Shown piece after piece: positions 35,981 to 47,240 of a stretch of 64,000 bases of DNA; the first letter of the stretch is position 1; every line of letters begins with the position of its first letter. The notes under the pieces are model-generated. The model did not search any database. It saw nothing but the letters and a program-made list of their open reading frames with translations, and was not told the DNA's origin. The translations under genes and the position numbers were made by a program. Source of the stretch: Arvicola amphibius (taxonomy: Eukaryota > Chordata > Mammalia > Rodentia > Cricetidae); assembly GCF_903992535.2 (NCBI RefSeq), contig NC_052056.1, positions 67,351,892 to 67,415,891 of the forward strand, in the 5' to 3' direction.

Positions 35981-37315
35981 GCTCAGCCCCCAGCCCACCT
36001 CTGAGGGAGCCAAGTTTTGCAGCTGGACATGACTAACACCAAAGTCAATGGTCTGAAGAGAGGAAGTATCGCACCCGGACAGAGCGCTGCATAAGGCGCC
36101 AGGCAGAGCCTACACCTCATTACAAAGTACACGCTGTGAAGTCTGTGGTGTCAGTGTCTCTTAGCTTCCGTAACCCAAAGGTGAGACACTATAAATGTAT
36201 TTCTACCAATATTTCTTGTGGAAATAAATTAATTAATCCATGTATATGAAAGTCTGTCATGTTAGATTCTGTGTACAATTTGATGACTGTTTTGATTTTT
36301 TTCTTTGAACCTTTAATTTTCTTACCAGCATAAGATAGCTTTTTATCAGAATTCCCAATAATCTTGGGGGGGTGTTAGTTCATCTAGGGAAGCATTTTAT
36401 AAACTGCAAAGCGCTGTACAAATGAGGTAATCTGTATGCAATCCCCTTATAATTCTAAGACACTGTAAGGGATTACAGCAGCTTCAGCCGGCTCCTGTGA
36501 GACTAGTAACCTGTACCACTATTTAAAATTGTTTAACTTTTATTAGCTTCCTGCAACAGCTATGGCATATATTTTCCAAGTAACTTGGCACAGACTTTCT
36601 CCTAGGCAGCACTCCCCTCACACCCTGGTGCCACTATAGAAAGAGATGATGTCATTCGGAAAGCAGCAGCAGCCTCAGCAGCAGCCTCAGCAGCAGCTCC
36701 CTCTGTGAATGAGCTGCTGAAGCCAGCACCTCATGCACTGAGTATCTTCAGCACTACACATGCATTGAAACTCTGAGAGCCTTCTGTGAGGGAGACAAAC
36801 ACAAACACATGAGGTCACTCCTTCCAGCGTGTAACAGGATGTAGACTCTTGGAAGACAAGAGCCGAAATGTCTTCTTGGAAAATTTTGTCTCCGAGTACA
36901 GAGCACATTATAAATTTTTCCAAATCTCTCCAACATACATCAGGCAGTGTGCCTTTTTGTTTAACTTTCTCTCCGTCCCTCTCTCCTGAAGTTGATCTTT
37001 TGAGGGTAAAGAAGAAAAGGGTGGCAACAGGTTCTGGTCACTAATGATTGCTTCTCTTAAGGTCAGCATCTCTTCAGAGAGATGAGCTTGAAAGCTGAGT
37101 CCCAAGGCTACTTCCTCAGCCAGGCCAATAGTTCAGTTTTTATCCATCTTTGTTTGACAAGAGGGCAGTATGACACTCAGTTAAAACACACCAAAATCAG
37201 GAGACCAGACTCAGTTAAGTAGTTCCACAAATAACTGTTACATCACAAAAGAACTACATCTACAAATGTCAAACATACTCAAACTAACAAAGTATGTGCT
37301 TATGTATGTGTATAT
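35981..37315. other. Unassigned stretch with a MIR/L2-like scrap and a CAG-rich run
   Basis: 36393-36440 (aactgcaaagcgctgtacaa) looks like a MIR/L2 end. 36662-36698 is a run of CAG/CCTCAG units. The remainder, including 36130-36390 and 36900-37300, is unique-looking non-coding sequence. Confidence 0.4.
36662..36698 (+). repeat. CAG/CCTCAG short tandem repeat
   Basis: Three and then repeated two-to-three CAG units separated by CCT (agcagcagcagcctcagc). The repeat is short. A minus-strand frame crosses it without domain content. Confidence 0.85.
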
Positions 37316-37316
37316 G

Positions 37317-37334
37317 TGTGTATATATATATATG

Positions 37335-37391
<57 letters not shown>
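37317..37391 (+). repeat. TA run followed by (CA)24
   Basis: A TG/TA stretch ending in tatatatatata is followed by uninterrupted CA at 37344-37391. Confidence 0.95.
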
Positions 37392-37394
<3 letters not shown>

Positions 37395-37746
37395 CACTTT
37401 CTCCTGTAGTTCTGCCCCTGAATTGCAGTGCATAACAACTGAAGAACTCTGCACAGGGAAAGAATTTTTAACTCTCAAAACAAAGCCCACATTCCAGAAG
37501 CTAATATCAAGCTCACAAAAAAATGTATTTCCCCCCTTAAAGACAGTAGTATGCTATTTCTTGAATGCCTTATTATAGGGGTTAGGTATTTGGTTACTGA
37601 CTCTATATTAAATTAATCCATTAAATGTTCTCAGAGGATTGGCTGTGACGGGGTTGATCTGATGCTCCAGGTCCCTGCCAGAAGAGCTGGGAAACCGTTC
37701 ACTCTCATCATTGTCCTCTTGGTAATTTATTAAGACCTTTAGGCTA

Positions 37747-37928
37747 GGGGGCTGGAGAGATGGCTCAGTGGTTAAGAGCATGGTCTGCTCTTCCAAAGGT
37801 CCTGAGTTCAATTCCCAGCAACCACATGGTGGCTCACAACCATCTGTAATGAGGTCTGGTGCCCTCTTCTAGCCTGTAGACATACACACAGACAGAATAT
37901 TGTATACATAATAAATAAATAAATATTT
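37747..37928 (+). mobile_element. B2 SINE with perfect target-site duplication
   Basis: A full-length B2. The tRNA-derived head ggctggagagatggctcagt carries the Pol III A box; ggttcaa-type B box sequence is present as gagttcaattcccagc. It ends with aataaataaataaatatttt. It is flanked by the identical 16-base repeat taagacctttaggcta at 37731-37746 and 37929-37944. The low divergence and intact duplication mean a fairly recent insertion. Confidence 0.97.
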
Positions 37929-38092
37929 TAAGACCTTTAGGCTAAAATTATTTATTTTACATGTTTTTCTTTGAGCCACGCTTATGTTTGACTACATATA
38001 AAGATCATCTGAGCATAAAAATGTCCAGACTCCCTTTTCTGCAATCCTGACTGAACTGGAGTGTAGTCTAGGCATTTTTAAACAGCTACTTA

Positions 38093-38690
38093 GAGCCTGG
38101 CTTGCTGCGGTGGGCCTGAAATAGTAGCTATGCATGAGGCTCAGGCAGGGGGATCACAAACGCCAAACCTGCCTTGGCAATACAGTAGGACCCTGTCTCG
38201 AAATGCCCAGGAAAGAGAAAACAGCAATGAAGTCAAATGGTAAAGTAATTGCTGTCTCCGTTAGGGTTTCTGTTGCTGTGAAGAGGCACTATGGTCATAG
38301 CAACTCTTACAAAGGGAAATATTTAAGGTGGCGGCTTACAGTGCCAGAGGTTTAGTCCCTTGTGATCATGGAGGAGAACATGGGAGGTGGGAATATGGCA
38401 GCATGCAGGCAGGCACAGTGCTGGAGAGAGAAAGCAGAGAGTTCTACATGTTGCCCAGGTAACAGGAAGTAGTCTGAGTGTCACACCAAGTGAAGCTTGA
38501 AAATATACAAGACCCCACAGTGACACACTTCCTCCAGCAAGGCCAACCTACTGCAACAAAGTCACACCTCCTAATAGTGCCACTCCCTTTGGGGCCCATT
38601 TTCTTTCAAAACCACCATAATTACCTAGCATGCATTTGGTCCTAGGTTCAATTTCCAGTTCTCCTAAACAGCTAAAGAAGGAAATTTTGG
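38093..38690 (+). mobile_element. B4 SINE split by an LTR
   Basis: The left part (38093-38252) is B1-like: gaggctcaggcagggggatc, ggaccctgtctcgaaa, then the start of an ID-like half (agtcaaatggtaaagtaatt). The right part (38620-38690) continues the ID half: ctagcatgcatttggtccta, ggttcaatttccag. A B1-like half joined to an ID-like half is the structure of B4. The MT LTR at 38253-38619 sits between them. Confidence 0.75.
38253..38619 (-). mobile_element. MT-type MaLR LTR inside the B4
   Basis: Plus strand starts tgtctccgttagggtttctg, then gctgtgaagaggcactatgg, ggcagcatgcaggcaggcac, agtgacacacttcctccagc, cacacctcctaatagtgcca and ends near caaaaccaccata. This is the reverse of an MT LTR. Flanking 5-base sequences attgc (38248-38252) and attac (38620-38624) differ by one base, consistent with the 5-bp duplication typical of ERVL-MaLR. 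Confidence 0.85.
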
Positions 38691-38955
38691 TGCTTGTGCT
38701 AGGCATAAGTGTTGGGGAGTTTTCTAGGGTAGAGATTAAAATTGCATCTGAAGACAGACCACTGTGGATCTTGGTAAATGGCAGAATCTGATTCAGTCGG
38801 TCTAAGGCAGGAGCTGACATCTTATAGTTCATCTTAAAAAAGTGTGATTTATTTATTTGTACATGAGTGTTTTTTCTGCTTGTCTATGTGAACCATGTTT
38901 CTGCCTGGAGCTTGGGGAAGCCATAAAAGGTAGATCCTGTAGAATTTAGAGTTGC

Positions 38956-39190
38956 ATTGTAGTGAGGAGCGGCAGGCTGCATTCCCACCCTGCTCCCGGC
39001 AGCCTGGCTAGCTTATGCCCCGAAATAACAACACACAAATTGTATTCATTTAAACACTGCCTGGCGCACTAGTTTCAGCCTCCTATTAGCTAATTCTCAC
39101 ATTTTGCTTTAACCCATATCTAATAATCTGTGTGACACCACGAGTGGTGTTTTACCGTGAAAGATTCAGCATGCCTGACCTGGTGGCTGG
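38956..39190. mobile_element. Cricetid LTR-like interspersed repeat, partial
   Basis: Starts tgtagtgaggagcggcaggc, then gctagcttatgccccgaaat, aacactgcctggcgcacta, ttaacccatatctaataatc and gtgaaagattcagcatgcct. It shares the 'taacccat...' core with the elements at 6618 (reversed) and 60379. I do not assign a named family. Confidence 0.5.
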
Positions 39191-39332
39191 CTTCATGAAG
39201 ACACACCTACATCATTGCATAATTTATTGTATATAAATCTCAGGAGCCATACCAGAATTTCAAGATTAGACACAGGTCTTCAGAGAAAGAAAATCAACAT
39301 GAGAGACAAACACACAGTCTATCCAGTAGATG

Positions 39333-39469
<137 letters not shown>

Positions 39470-39794
39470 TAGAGATTTATTAAGATTAATTTGTTTGGAT
39501 GATAGGTCTGAGTCATGAGTCTAACTGCTGGAACCAAGGGAGAGACACTTCTGCCTTGTGATTTCTTCATGAAAGCTTGCAAACCTGAGACCTGGGTGAG
39601 CTGAATTTACAGTTCAAAGGTTAGAAAAAAAATAGGATTTTGGCAGCTTAACCTACCCACAAGGCAAGTTACCATCTTGTGCAAAGGCTAAACATTTTGT
39701 TTTCTTTAGACATTCATTCGATTGGATGATACCAACCCACATTACAGAGGCCAGTTGCCTCTACTTAGTTAATATCTGGGGGTGGGGTGGGGTT
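39470..39794. mobile_element. Possible old LTR-type repeat after GATA array
   Basis: agagatttattaagattaat at the left, then attcgattggatgataccaa and cacattacagaggccagttg on the right. These match a widespread old mammalian repeat ('gatttattataaggaattgg ... attggatgaggcccacccacat') whose family I cannot name with confidence. Confidence 0.45.
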
Positions 39795-40526
39795 TTTCTT
39801 TCCTTTTTTTCTTTTCTTATTTTTTATACACTTCTATTAAACTGGCATTGAGTCAGAGAGCTGCCTCCACACCTCAGTCCACTAAAAGGGAGACCAAAAG
39901 TCTTCATACATCTCAAGCTTGGGGGACCAAAAAGAGGGGTATGATAATTGACCAGCCAAAGATAGAAATGTATTAAGGCAGAATTTAAAAATAACATAGT
40001 ACACAATTTACACAAAAGCTTTGCTTCAACTCCTCTACATGGAACCTGGTTGTGGACAGGGCCATCTTCCTTTGTGGAATGTGTGTGTGTATTGGGGGGG
40101 GGGGGTATCTTTGGGAAGCACATAGCAACAGTAGCACTGAGAAAGCTATACACACAGCTAGCATATTCAAGGTCTCCAGCATGACCAGTTCATCTGGGGC
40201 TCAGTGAGCAACAGCTGGTATTTCTTAGGAATCATATACAGACCACTGTAGGTATCTTGCCAGGTCTTCTTCATGTCATCTCAGGTGCTGACAAGACTAT
40301 GCTCAATGGGGGTATTACACAGGCAAGATGTCTCCCTTTCTCTGAACTTCATTGTTAACATTGCCCATGTAGGAATCCTTCTGACTTATGCCCACCATCA
40401 AGCCCTGGTGCCATGGGGGTGGCTACTATGGAGGGAAAAATAGCCCAGAAATATCACTCCCTGAAATAGGTAGTGCTTTGCCCATGCAGAAGTCCCTTTA
40501 ACAAGGGTAGTAATATTATCATCCAT
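39795..40526 (-). pseudogene. Actb-ps: Beta-actin processed pseudogene, internally deleted
   Basis: Read on the minus strand, a start-like ATGGATGATAATATT (start at 40526) is followed by nucleotide sequence parallel to actin codons 1 to about 115. Landmarks are 40378-40411 (the HQGVMVGMGQ region) and 40295-40310 (the YPIEHGI region, cccattgagcatagtc). A shorter match near 40170 parallels the MFETF region. Small indels break the frame many times. After a G12 run (40094-40105) most of the coding region is absent and the match resumes in the beta-actin 3' UTR: ttgtgtaaattgtgtact, ttctgccttaatac, agatgtatgaagac. An A-rich end lies near 39795-39825. Lack of introns and the tail indicate retroposition. 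The UTR favours beta- over gamma-actin. Non-functional. Confidence 0.85.
40094..40105 (+). repeat. G12 homopolymer
   Basis: Twelve G between a short GT run and the actin-like sequence. It marks where the pseudogene's internal deletion or insertion lies. Confidence 0.9.
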
Positions 40527-41942
40527 AGTGAATTGGGTGGTCATCAAGGATATGGATGGTCACCAAGGAGACCTATGCAGATACATGTGGACATGGACTC
40601 GATCATCTTGGTCAACTTCTTAAATGCTAATGTCGTCTGGAAATTTGCTCATGGCCCAAGAAAGAATAATATTTAGGCAAATGTTTGGACATCATCACAA
40701 TCCTATCATGTTAACAAAACAAGCCATAGTACCCCTACCACACAGAGAGAGACACGCAAACACACACACACACACACACACATAAACAATCCAACTCATT
40801 ATAATGAAGTATGCAAATGTATTCATATAAACATTAATGTCTGAGAAGAGTCATTCTGCAATCACAATTCTTGAACTTTCTTGACTCCTTTATATTCTTA
40901 AAAATTACTGAAAACCCCAAAGTGTCCTTCTTTGTATCAGGGGAATTGGTTTGGAGTATTATGAATGAATTGGGAGATTTTAGAATCATTTATTTATTTA
41001 TGTACTACTCATTTAGCAACAAAAACATGATTTGATAATGTGGCATAACTACATAGTTTAATAAATTTATTTTATGTATCATTTAATAGCAAGAAGATGA
41101 TGCTCACAGTCATCACTAAATTTACACTATCAGATATTACACTGACTCTGAAAACTCTACTCTCATAAAAGAATGAAAGTGAGAAAAGCAAATAACATTA
41201 TTTAATGTGAAAACTCTTTATCTTCTTTATTTCCTTGTGCTCAGGGGTGAGGTGTCTCTGGTCTTGATCTTCGTGGTGCAGGGAGTCAGAGCAGTGACCT
41301 TCCACATCCTGTCTGTGATGGCTGGGTTCTGGTTTTCCCACCAGACCACACTGTGTTGACTAAGGAGTCTTTGATTATCTTAATGAACTATCTAAGGATC
41401 TTTGAAGCACACTTTGATATTTTTATGTTAGATAGAAGTTGGGAATTTCCTTCAAAAAAGGCTAATCTCAGTGCCCCCCCCCCAAAAAAAATGTGCCACA
41501 ATTCACTGAATTAAGATGAGAATGGAAGGGATCAGACGCAGCTGCTTCTTGCTGCTGCCTGATTCTTATCAGTTCTTTACAGGATACTCCCAGAAGTCTT
41601 AAAGCCCAGTGTTAAGAACACCATTCTGAAAGTTTGTTCATCTCTCAGTAAAAGCAGGTTTCTCAGCCACAGTACCTAGACTTTCATTGCTGTAGGGAGA
41701 TGCCCTTTGCATTATGGACTGTTAAGCAATTCCCTAATCTTACCCACTAATTACCAACCCCTTTCTGTAGTGGGAGGAAAAAACAAACAAACAAAACAGA
41801 CAAACAAAAAGTACACGAATATCACCCAGTGTATTCTGTGTTTGGCTGAGAGCTCGTGTAATAGACTAAAGAGGTAATGAGAGTGGGTTCCATAGCAGGA
41901 CTGTTTATTACATTTACAAGACTATGTAATGACATTGATGAT
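40527..41942. other. Unassigned stretch with a short CA repeat and C10 run
   Basis: A CA run lies at 40760-40782 and a C10 run followed by A8 at 41474-41491. 40530-40690 holds a 67-codon plus frame (40473-40676) that overlaps the actin pseudogene in antisense. No other feature is recognised. Confidence 0.4.
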
Positions 41943-41959
41943 AAGATCCTAATGACAAT

Positions 41960-42928
41960 TTTTGCCCGGCGATCTTGTCTACTTCCAATATCTAGGAGGA
42001 TAACTATATGTTTTTCTTTGGGTTCACCTTCTTATTATCTTCTCAAGGATCCTGAATTATAGGCTCGATGTCCTTTAATTATGGCTAGAAACCGATTATG
42101 AGTGAGTACATCCCATGTTCATCTTTTTGGGTCTGGGTAACCTCACTCAGAATAGTGTTTTCTATTTCCATCCATTTGCATGCAAAATTCAAGATGTCAT
42201 TGTTTTTTACCACTGAGTAGTATTCTAACATGTATATATTCCACAATTTCTTCATCCATTCTTCCACTGAAGGGCATCTAGGTTGTTTCCAGGATCTGGC
42301 TATTACAAATAATGCTGCTATGAACATAGCTGAGCAGATGCTTTTGTAGTATGATTGGGCATCTCTTGGGTAAATTTCCAAGAGTGGAATTACTGGGTCC
42401 TGGGGTAGGTTGATCCAGAATTTCCTGAGAAGCCGCCACACTGCTTTCCAAAGTGGTTGCACAAGTGTGCATTCCCACCACAACCTCTCCAGCAAAGGTT
42501 ATCATTGGTGTTTTTGATTTTAGCCAATCTGACAGGTGTAAGATGGTATCTCAAAGTTGTTTTGATTTGCAGAACTAATGGGAGATCACCAACTCCAGTT
42601 GGAATGGGACTGATGGAACATGCGACCAATCCGGACTCTCTGAATGTGGCCGACGGTGGAGGCTGACAGAGAAGCCAAGGACAATGGTGCTGGGCTTTGA
42701 TTCTTCTGCATGGTTGGGCTCTGTGGGAACCTTGTCAGCTTGGTTGATCACCTTCCTGGACCTGGGGGGAGTTGGGAGGACCTTGGACTTAACATAGAGT
42801 AGGGAATCCTGATGGCTCCTTGGCCTGGAGAGGGAGTGGGGGTATGGGTGGAGGGGAGGGGAGGGAAGGGGGAGGAAGAGGAAAGGAGATGGAAATTTTT
42901 AAATAAAAAAAATAAACCATGAAAAAAA
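41960..42928 (+). mobile_element. 5'-inverted (twin-primed) LINE-1
   Basis: The left part (41960 to about 42570) is L1 in antisense: the proximal 3' UTR (reverse of tagacaagatcgccgggc) and the ORF2 end. The right part (42571-42928) is the sense 3' UTR from agaactaatgggagatcacc to an A-rich tail. The whole is flanked by the 17-base direct repeat aagatcctaatgacaat at 41943-41959 and 42929-42945. The two halves meet at gatttgcagaac with about two bases shared. This is the signature of target-primed reverse transcription with inversion. Confidence 0.95.
42085..42495 (-). pseudogene. LINE-1 ORF2 C-terminal fragment
   Basis: An open 136-codon frame encoding the C-terminal end of L1 ORF2p, with the characteristic segments WWECTLVQPLWKAVWR, QDPVIPLLEIYPRD, WKQPRCPSVEEWMKKLW, and a final stop after SLIIGF. 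The preceding ORF2 sequence (42496-42570, NDNLCWRG region) is in another frame, so there is a frameshift near 42495. There is no RT or endonuclease domain and no promoter. It is part of the inverted half of the twin-primed L1. Confidence 0.9.
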
Positions 42929-42945
42929 AAGATCCTAATGACAAT

Positions 42946-43304
42946 GGAACATAGTGAAAGAGGGGGCAAAGGAATACTGTAGTCTGTGGCCTGATTTCTT
43001 GGGCTGTTGTGGAGACTTACTTGTTACTTGTTCTGAAACAGGAAAGCAAAGGAAGGAAAATTCTGGGAAGAGACAGAGAATCAAGGTTAATGTGGTATCA
43101 CTTTTGAAATATCCAAGAGACAGCTGCATGGCAGGAACATAAATAGAGAAAGTAGATGAAGTGCCACACTGGATGACAAATGCAGCTTTTTGTTCTATGT
43201 ATAACTGAGAAAAACCATAAAACTGTATCTCAAAAAGATGTAGAGATGATTTTCATTTATCCACTCTGTTCCAGCTTCTTCTAAAACAACAAAGAAGTAA
43301 ACAA

Positions 43305-43369
<65 letters not shown>

Positions 43370-43439
43370 CGAAGAAAAGCTAAGTAAGTACCCAAATAAC
43401 ACACTAACATCATCAAGAATTTTTTTTAAAAAAAAGGCA
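42946..43439. other. Unassigned stretch with GT/GA microsatellite
   Basis: Unique-looking sequence, then the (GT)n(GA)n run at 43309-43360, then a T/A-rich link. Confidence 0.45.
43309..43360 (+). repeat. (GT)15(GA)n compound microsatellite
   Basis: GT run from 43309 to about 43338, switching to GA until 43360. Confidence 0.95.
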
Positions 43440-43610
43440 AGTGTGTTGATTCAGCAGATAAAAGTTTTTGCCACCCAAGTCATCTGATGCTAAATATCCA
43501 CAGTGGAAGGACAGAACCAATTCCTGAAGGTTGTCCTCTGACCTCTACAAGGGTCTTAAAAACTCAGAGACATGGGCACACAAAACAAACCAACAAACAA
43601 AAACAAGTCC
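43440..43610 (+). mobile_element. B3-type SINE
   Basis: attcagcagataaaagtttt, tgccacccaagtcatctgat, aggttgtcctctgacctcta and a CA/A-rich tail follow the B3 consensus ('gtaaaggcacttgccaccaagcctga...gttgtcctctgacctccac'). Confidence 0.65.
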
Positions 43611-44939
43611 TCCGAGTGACAACATGTGCAGTGACACGGAAGTTCTCCCCACTACCTCTCCTTTCAGTCACTCGTCCTACACAGCTGACTCCTGTGTACC
43701 AAAAGCTGTGTGCAGTGCTGTCTTAGACTACGGAGAAGGAGAAGTATCTAAAACCATAAAGTTCTAAAATGCCAAAGCCACCAAAATGAACTGGAAATAT
43801 AGTGTGTCACTTGCTATGACACAAGTCAATGTTTCTCAGGGTCCAAGACAAGATCATAATGAGCTGTTCCCCATCTCTGACATCCAATTGTTACTCAGGT
43901 CCAGGGCGATCATGCAGCTGGGCAGTGTGTTCAACAGCAGAGCCTACATGAGTTCCAGCCTGCTGAACACTACCCTGCGCCCTACTCAACAACGACATGG
44001 TGAAATTTTAGGCATATATTCAAATCCTAGCTCTGTACTTATCTAACAATGTGGCATCTCCCCCGTGACTTTCTTTTTCAAAATCATTTATGAAGTAGAA
44101 AGTAGTTGCAAAAAAGCATGGAGGGATGTGGGTATGGATGCCAGTTTTCATTAATAATCTATCTACTACCCTACCAAGACAAAGGATCAACAGGAATAAA
44201 GACAAAAATGTGCACACAAAGGACATATTTGAAATGGAGCAGAGAATCTGTATTAGTGGGAGCACCAGGACTGCAGGGGAAATAAATGGTTGAGCCGCAT
44301 GCTTCAAGAGTTTGAAGTATCAGAAGGAAGAAGTTGGACTTAGTTTTTCAATTGAATAGGCAATTCATTTTATTGCCGATTATTGTTCTTTGCTACTTTA
44401 CAGCAAAATCACAGTTCTGCAGAACTGCCTTTATAAACAAAATATTCGTGCTGTCATATTTGCTTCGACTTTATAGGCAGTCTACATGCCTCTGCTGTTT
44501 CCAAATGCACACAGTTTAAGCTAGGTTCCAAAAATATGTCTAGCATAGGAAACATTTGAAAGGCATGAAAAAGAAAAGTGAATATTAGGCTCCACTTCGA
44601 AATGTCTTATGATTTCCAAGAGTATGAAATGTGAAATGAGATTTTCCCAATAGTATGCCTGGGGAAAAGGGAAAGAGGCCACGTCAGCCAGAAAGATGAT
44701 GGAGGAGGAAAAATGACATCGTAGTGCAGGAATGCTAGCATTGATCTTGAAAAAGTAATTGTGAATCAAGAGTCTGCAGAAAGGGGGCTCCTAGATGCCT
44801 TGGCATGTCAGACAGTCATCTGAGACCTCTTGAGAAAAAATGTACTGTTCAGAAGGCAGCCATAGAAAGGCTGTTCCTTATTTCCCAGTGCTTCTCCAGG
44901 AGAAGGTATCTAATGTCATCAAACACCCAGGATCCTGTC
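43611..44939. other. Mostly unassigned, MIR scrap at 44005-44110
   Basis: 44005-44110 (ttcaaatcctagctctgtac, ttatctaacaatgtggca) resembles MIR in plus orientation. The rest shows overlapping short frames without domain content. Confidence 0.4.
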
Positions 44940-45140
44940 AGCAAAAGATGTGGTTCCAAGATCCAGCTTAGATTTGAGCTAAACTCTTCAGGTTATTTCA
45001 CCTCGTTAAGATTCAGTTTTGTCTCAGAATAGAATTAAATTTCTTTTACTCTTACAGCTGCTTAGAGAAATAAATAATATAACTTCTTAAAATGTATTAA
45101 GTTATAGCCTAAGACATAATAGATAAATATAAATTAAATA
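44940..45140 (+). mobile_element. MIR SINE remnant
   Basis: tggttccaagatccagctta, aaactcttcaggttatttca and agattcagttttgtctcaga follow MIR ('ttcgaatcccagct...gcaagttacttaacc...cctcagtttcctcat'). Confidence 0.5.
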
Positions 45141-45244
45141 TACATAACATATAAAATATATATTAAAAATCTGAGAATTCAATTAAAATGTTATTAAAAG
45201 TGAGAAATTGGGGGAATGGTATTCAAGGTACATTTCACTCTGAA

Positions 45245-45350
45245 GCTTTGGCTAGTTTGAACCTTGGTATGTAGCCAAGGCTAGCCTTGAACTCTTCATC
45301 TTCCTACCCCCACTTCTTAAGTGCTGGAACTGCAGATGTGGCTCTTAGGT
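45245..45350 (-). mobile_element. B1-like SINE, reversed
   Basis: ttggtatgtagccaaggcta, gccttgaactcttcatcttc and taagtgctggaactgcagat are the core of a reversed, old B1. Confidence 0.55.
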
Positions 45351-45904
45351 GGATTCACCTTTTGCAACAGGAGCTACTAAGTGATGCTTTGAACACTACT
45401 GGTGTTTAGAAAATATAGGACACTTACCCTCCAAGCTAAATACTCATCCTTTTTTTAAAAAAAAAAGTCTAAAGATTTCATCTGATAAATATAAACTCTC
45501 AAAGTTTAGAAAAATACAAGTATAAATCTATGACATCATTCATTAAAGGCACTCAGATGGGTTCAAGCACAAGGTCAACCATTGCCCAACTTTAGTTTTA
45601 CAAAAAAGCATGATGTAGCATTTGGAACTCTAAGCATAAACAGTAAGTGCTTCTGGATAACAAAAGTAAAATTCAAAAACTACAAAAAATTGAATAGACA
45701 TAAACATGTCTACTCTTCTATGTTTATCTTTTTATGTTTAGTTAGTTAAGCATAAATAAACTAATACCCAGAAGAATCCTGAAGGAAAGGAAGAATGCCA
45801 GAGGCATTATACCTGACCTCAAAGCTTACATAAGGTAACCAAAAAGCTACGTCGACGCATAGTCCTAGACAGAGCTGTGACCTCGTCAATATCCATTCGT
45901 ATTT

Positions 45905-46305
45905 GTAGCTGTGATATTAAGTATTAGCTGTCAACTAAACAGGATCTGGAACTGGGGACAAGCCCAGGCACATGTGTGAGGAGTTCAACCTCTAGAAATG
46001 CCCGGGAGGGAGTGTGCAGATTAGAGCCACTGAAGAGGAAAATCTGTGCTAAAGCAGGTGCCACCATTCCCCGGGCTTGGGTCCCTGACTATATAAATAT
46101 GAGAAAGTGAGCTAGACACTAACATTAGTTGCTCTTTTCTTTCTGATTACGGTTATGATTGTGGCTAACTGCTTCAAGTCCTTGCTGCCTTGAATTCCCA
46201 GCCGTCATGGGCTGTGCTCCAAACTGTGAGCACAAATAGACTTCTGCATTGAAGTCACTTTCACCAGAGTGTTTTCGTACAGCAACAGAAAAACAAGCCA
46301 GGGGA
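45905..46305 (+). mobile_element. MaLR-type LTR, diverged
   Basis: ttagctgtcaactaaacagg at the start and ctgtgagcacaaatagactt, agtgttttcgtacagcaaca at the end match the two ends of a rodent MaLR LTR, with an altered poly(A) region. It is more diverged than the LTRs at 22392 and 30525. Confidence 0.55.
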
Positions 46306-46675
46306 AAATATGATCAACTGATCTCCAAGCAGCAGCAAGTACGTGCATTGGAGAAATGAAACCTCTCATATAAATGATCCTAAGGAAACTGACTTTGCAC
46401 AGGGAAAAAAGTGATATATAATAGTCAGGGTTCCAGGGATATGCATCACCTCAGATATCATTGATTTCATTCAAAAGTCTTCTTTATCAATTGTTTTTAA
46501 ATATTTAATTGATTGTTAATTGTCATGGTTATTCCATGTACTATAGAAAATAAGAAAGTATACATATCAACTCCAAAAAGGTCAAAGACTCAAATGCAAA
46601 ACTCAAAATTATAAATCCATTAGGAGACAATGTATAGGAAATAGTTAGGATATTGTCATGGCAAAGATATATAGA

Positions 46676-46690
46676 TAATAGGTAGGTAGG

Positions 46691-46740
<50 letters not shown>
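46676..46740 (+). repeat. GGTA/GATA microsatellite
   Basis: Three GGTA units followed by about 13 GATA units, ending exactly where the LTR begins. Confidence 0.95.
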
Positions 46741-46741
<1 letters not shown>

Positions 46742-47120
46742 CCCCACCGGCAGGGTCAGCTATTATTCAGGGTCCTCTGAAGGGGCACTACCTGGAATAC
46801 ATGGGCTGAAGAGAGGAAGGAGACTAAGCAAGATTCTATTTGTCAAGGTCTCGTTTATTAGGGTGAAGGTTACAGCTTATATAGCCCTTGAAAGGGGTAG
46901 AGGTAGGGGTAGGCAGGAACTTTGCCGGGGTAGTGGAAGGTCATCAGTCAGCACCTGGTGTAAGCCGAAACATGTGATCCATTAACATTTTTCAAGATAG
47001 TTGGAATAAGGGGCGGGTTCCGTTAACAGATAGTTCTCAAGATAGTTGGGATGTGGGGCGGGTTCTCCGTAAACATCCTTAGGGCAATGACCTCTGCTAT
47101 CCTTTAGGACAATGGTCCCA
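46741..47120 (-). mobile_element. Solitary ERV-type LTR within a tetranucleotide array
   Basis: On the minus strand it starts tgggaccattgtcc (47120). The U3 carries a unit of about 40 bases present twice (46990-47027 and 47035-47074), each with a ggggcggg GC box (47010-47017, 47055-47062). A TATA box (gctatataag, 46876-46885) is followed by an AATAAA signal at 46854-46859. No gag, pol or primer-binding site adjoins, so it is solitary. The close TATA-AATAAA spacing suggests a class II (ERVK-like) LTR. The right end is not a clean CA and flanks are repeat arrays, so the target duplication is unreadable. Confidence 0.65.
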
Positions 47121-47202
47121 GACAGACAGACAGACAGACAGACAGATAGATGATAGATAGACAGACAGACAGACGATAGATAGATAGATGATAGATAGAT
47201 AA

Positions 47203-47240
<38 letters not shown>

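Noticed and set aside
37608..37811. 67-codon minus frame containing SGPLEEQTMLL
   Set aside because: It is the antisense of the B2 SINE at 37747. The same peptide recurs at 49010-49309 over the second B2.
38134..38355. 73-codon plus frame
   Set aside because: Runs from the B4 SINE into the MT LTR, so it is a by-product of the insertion.
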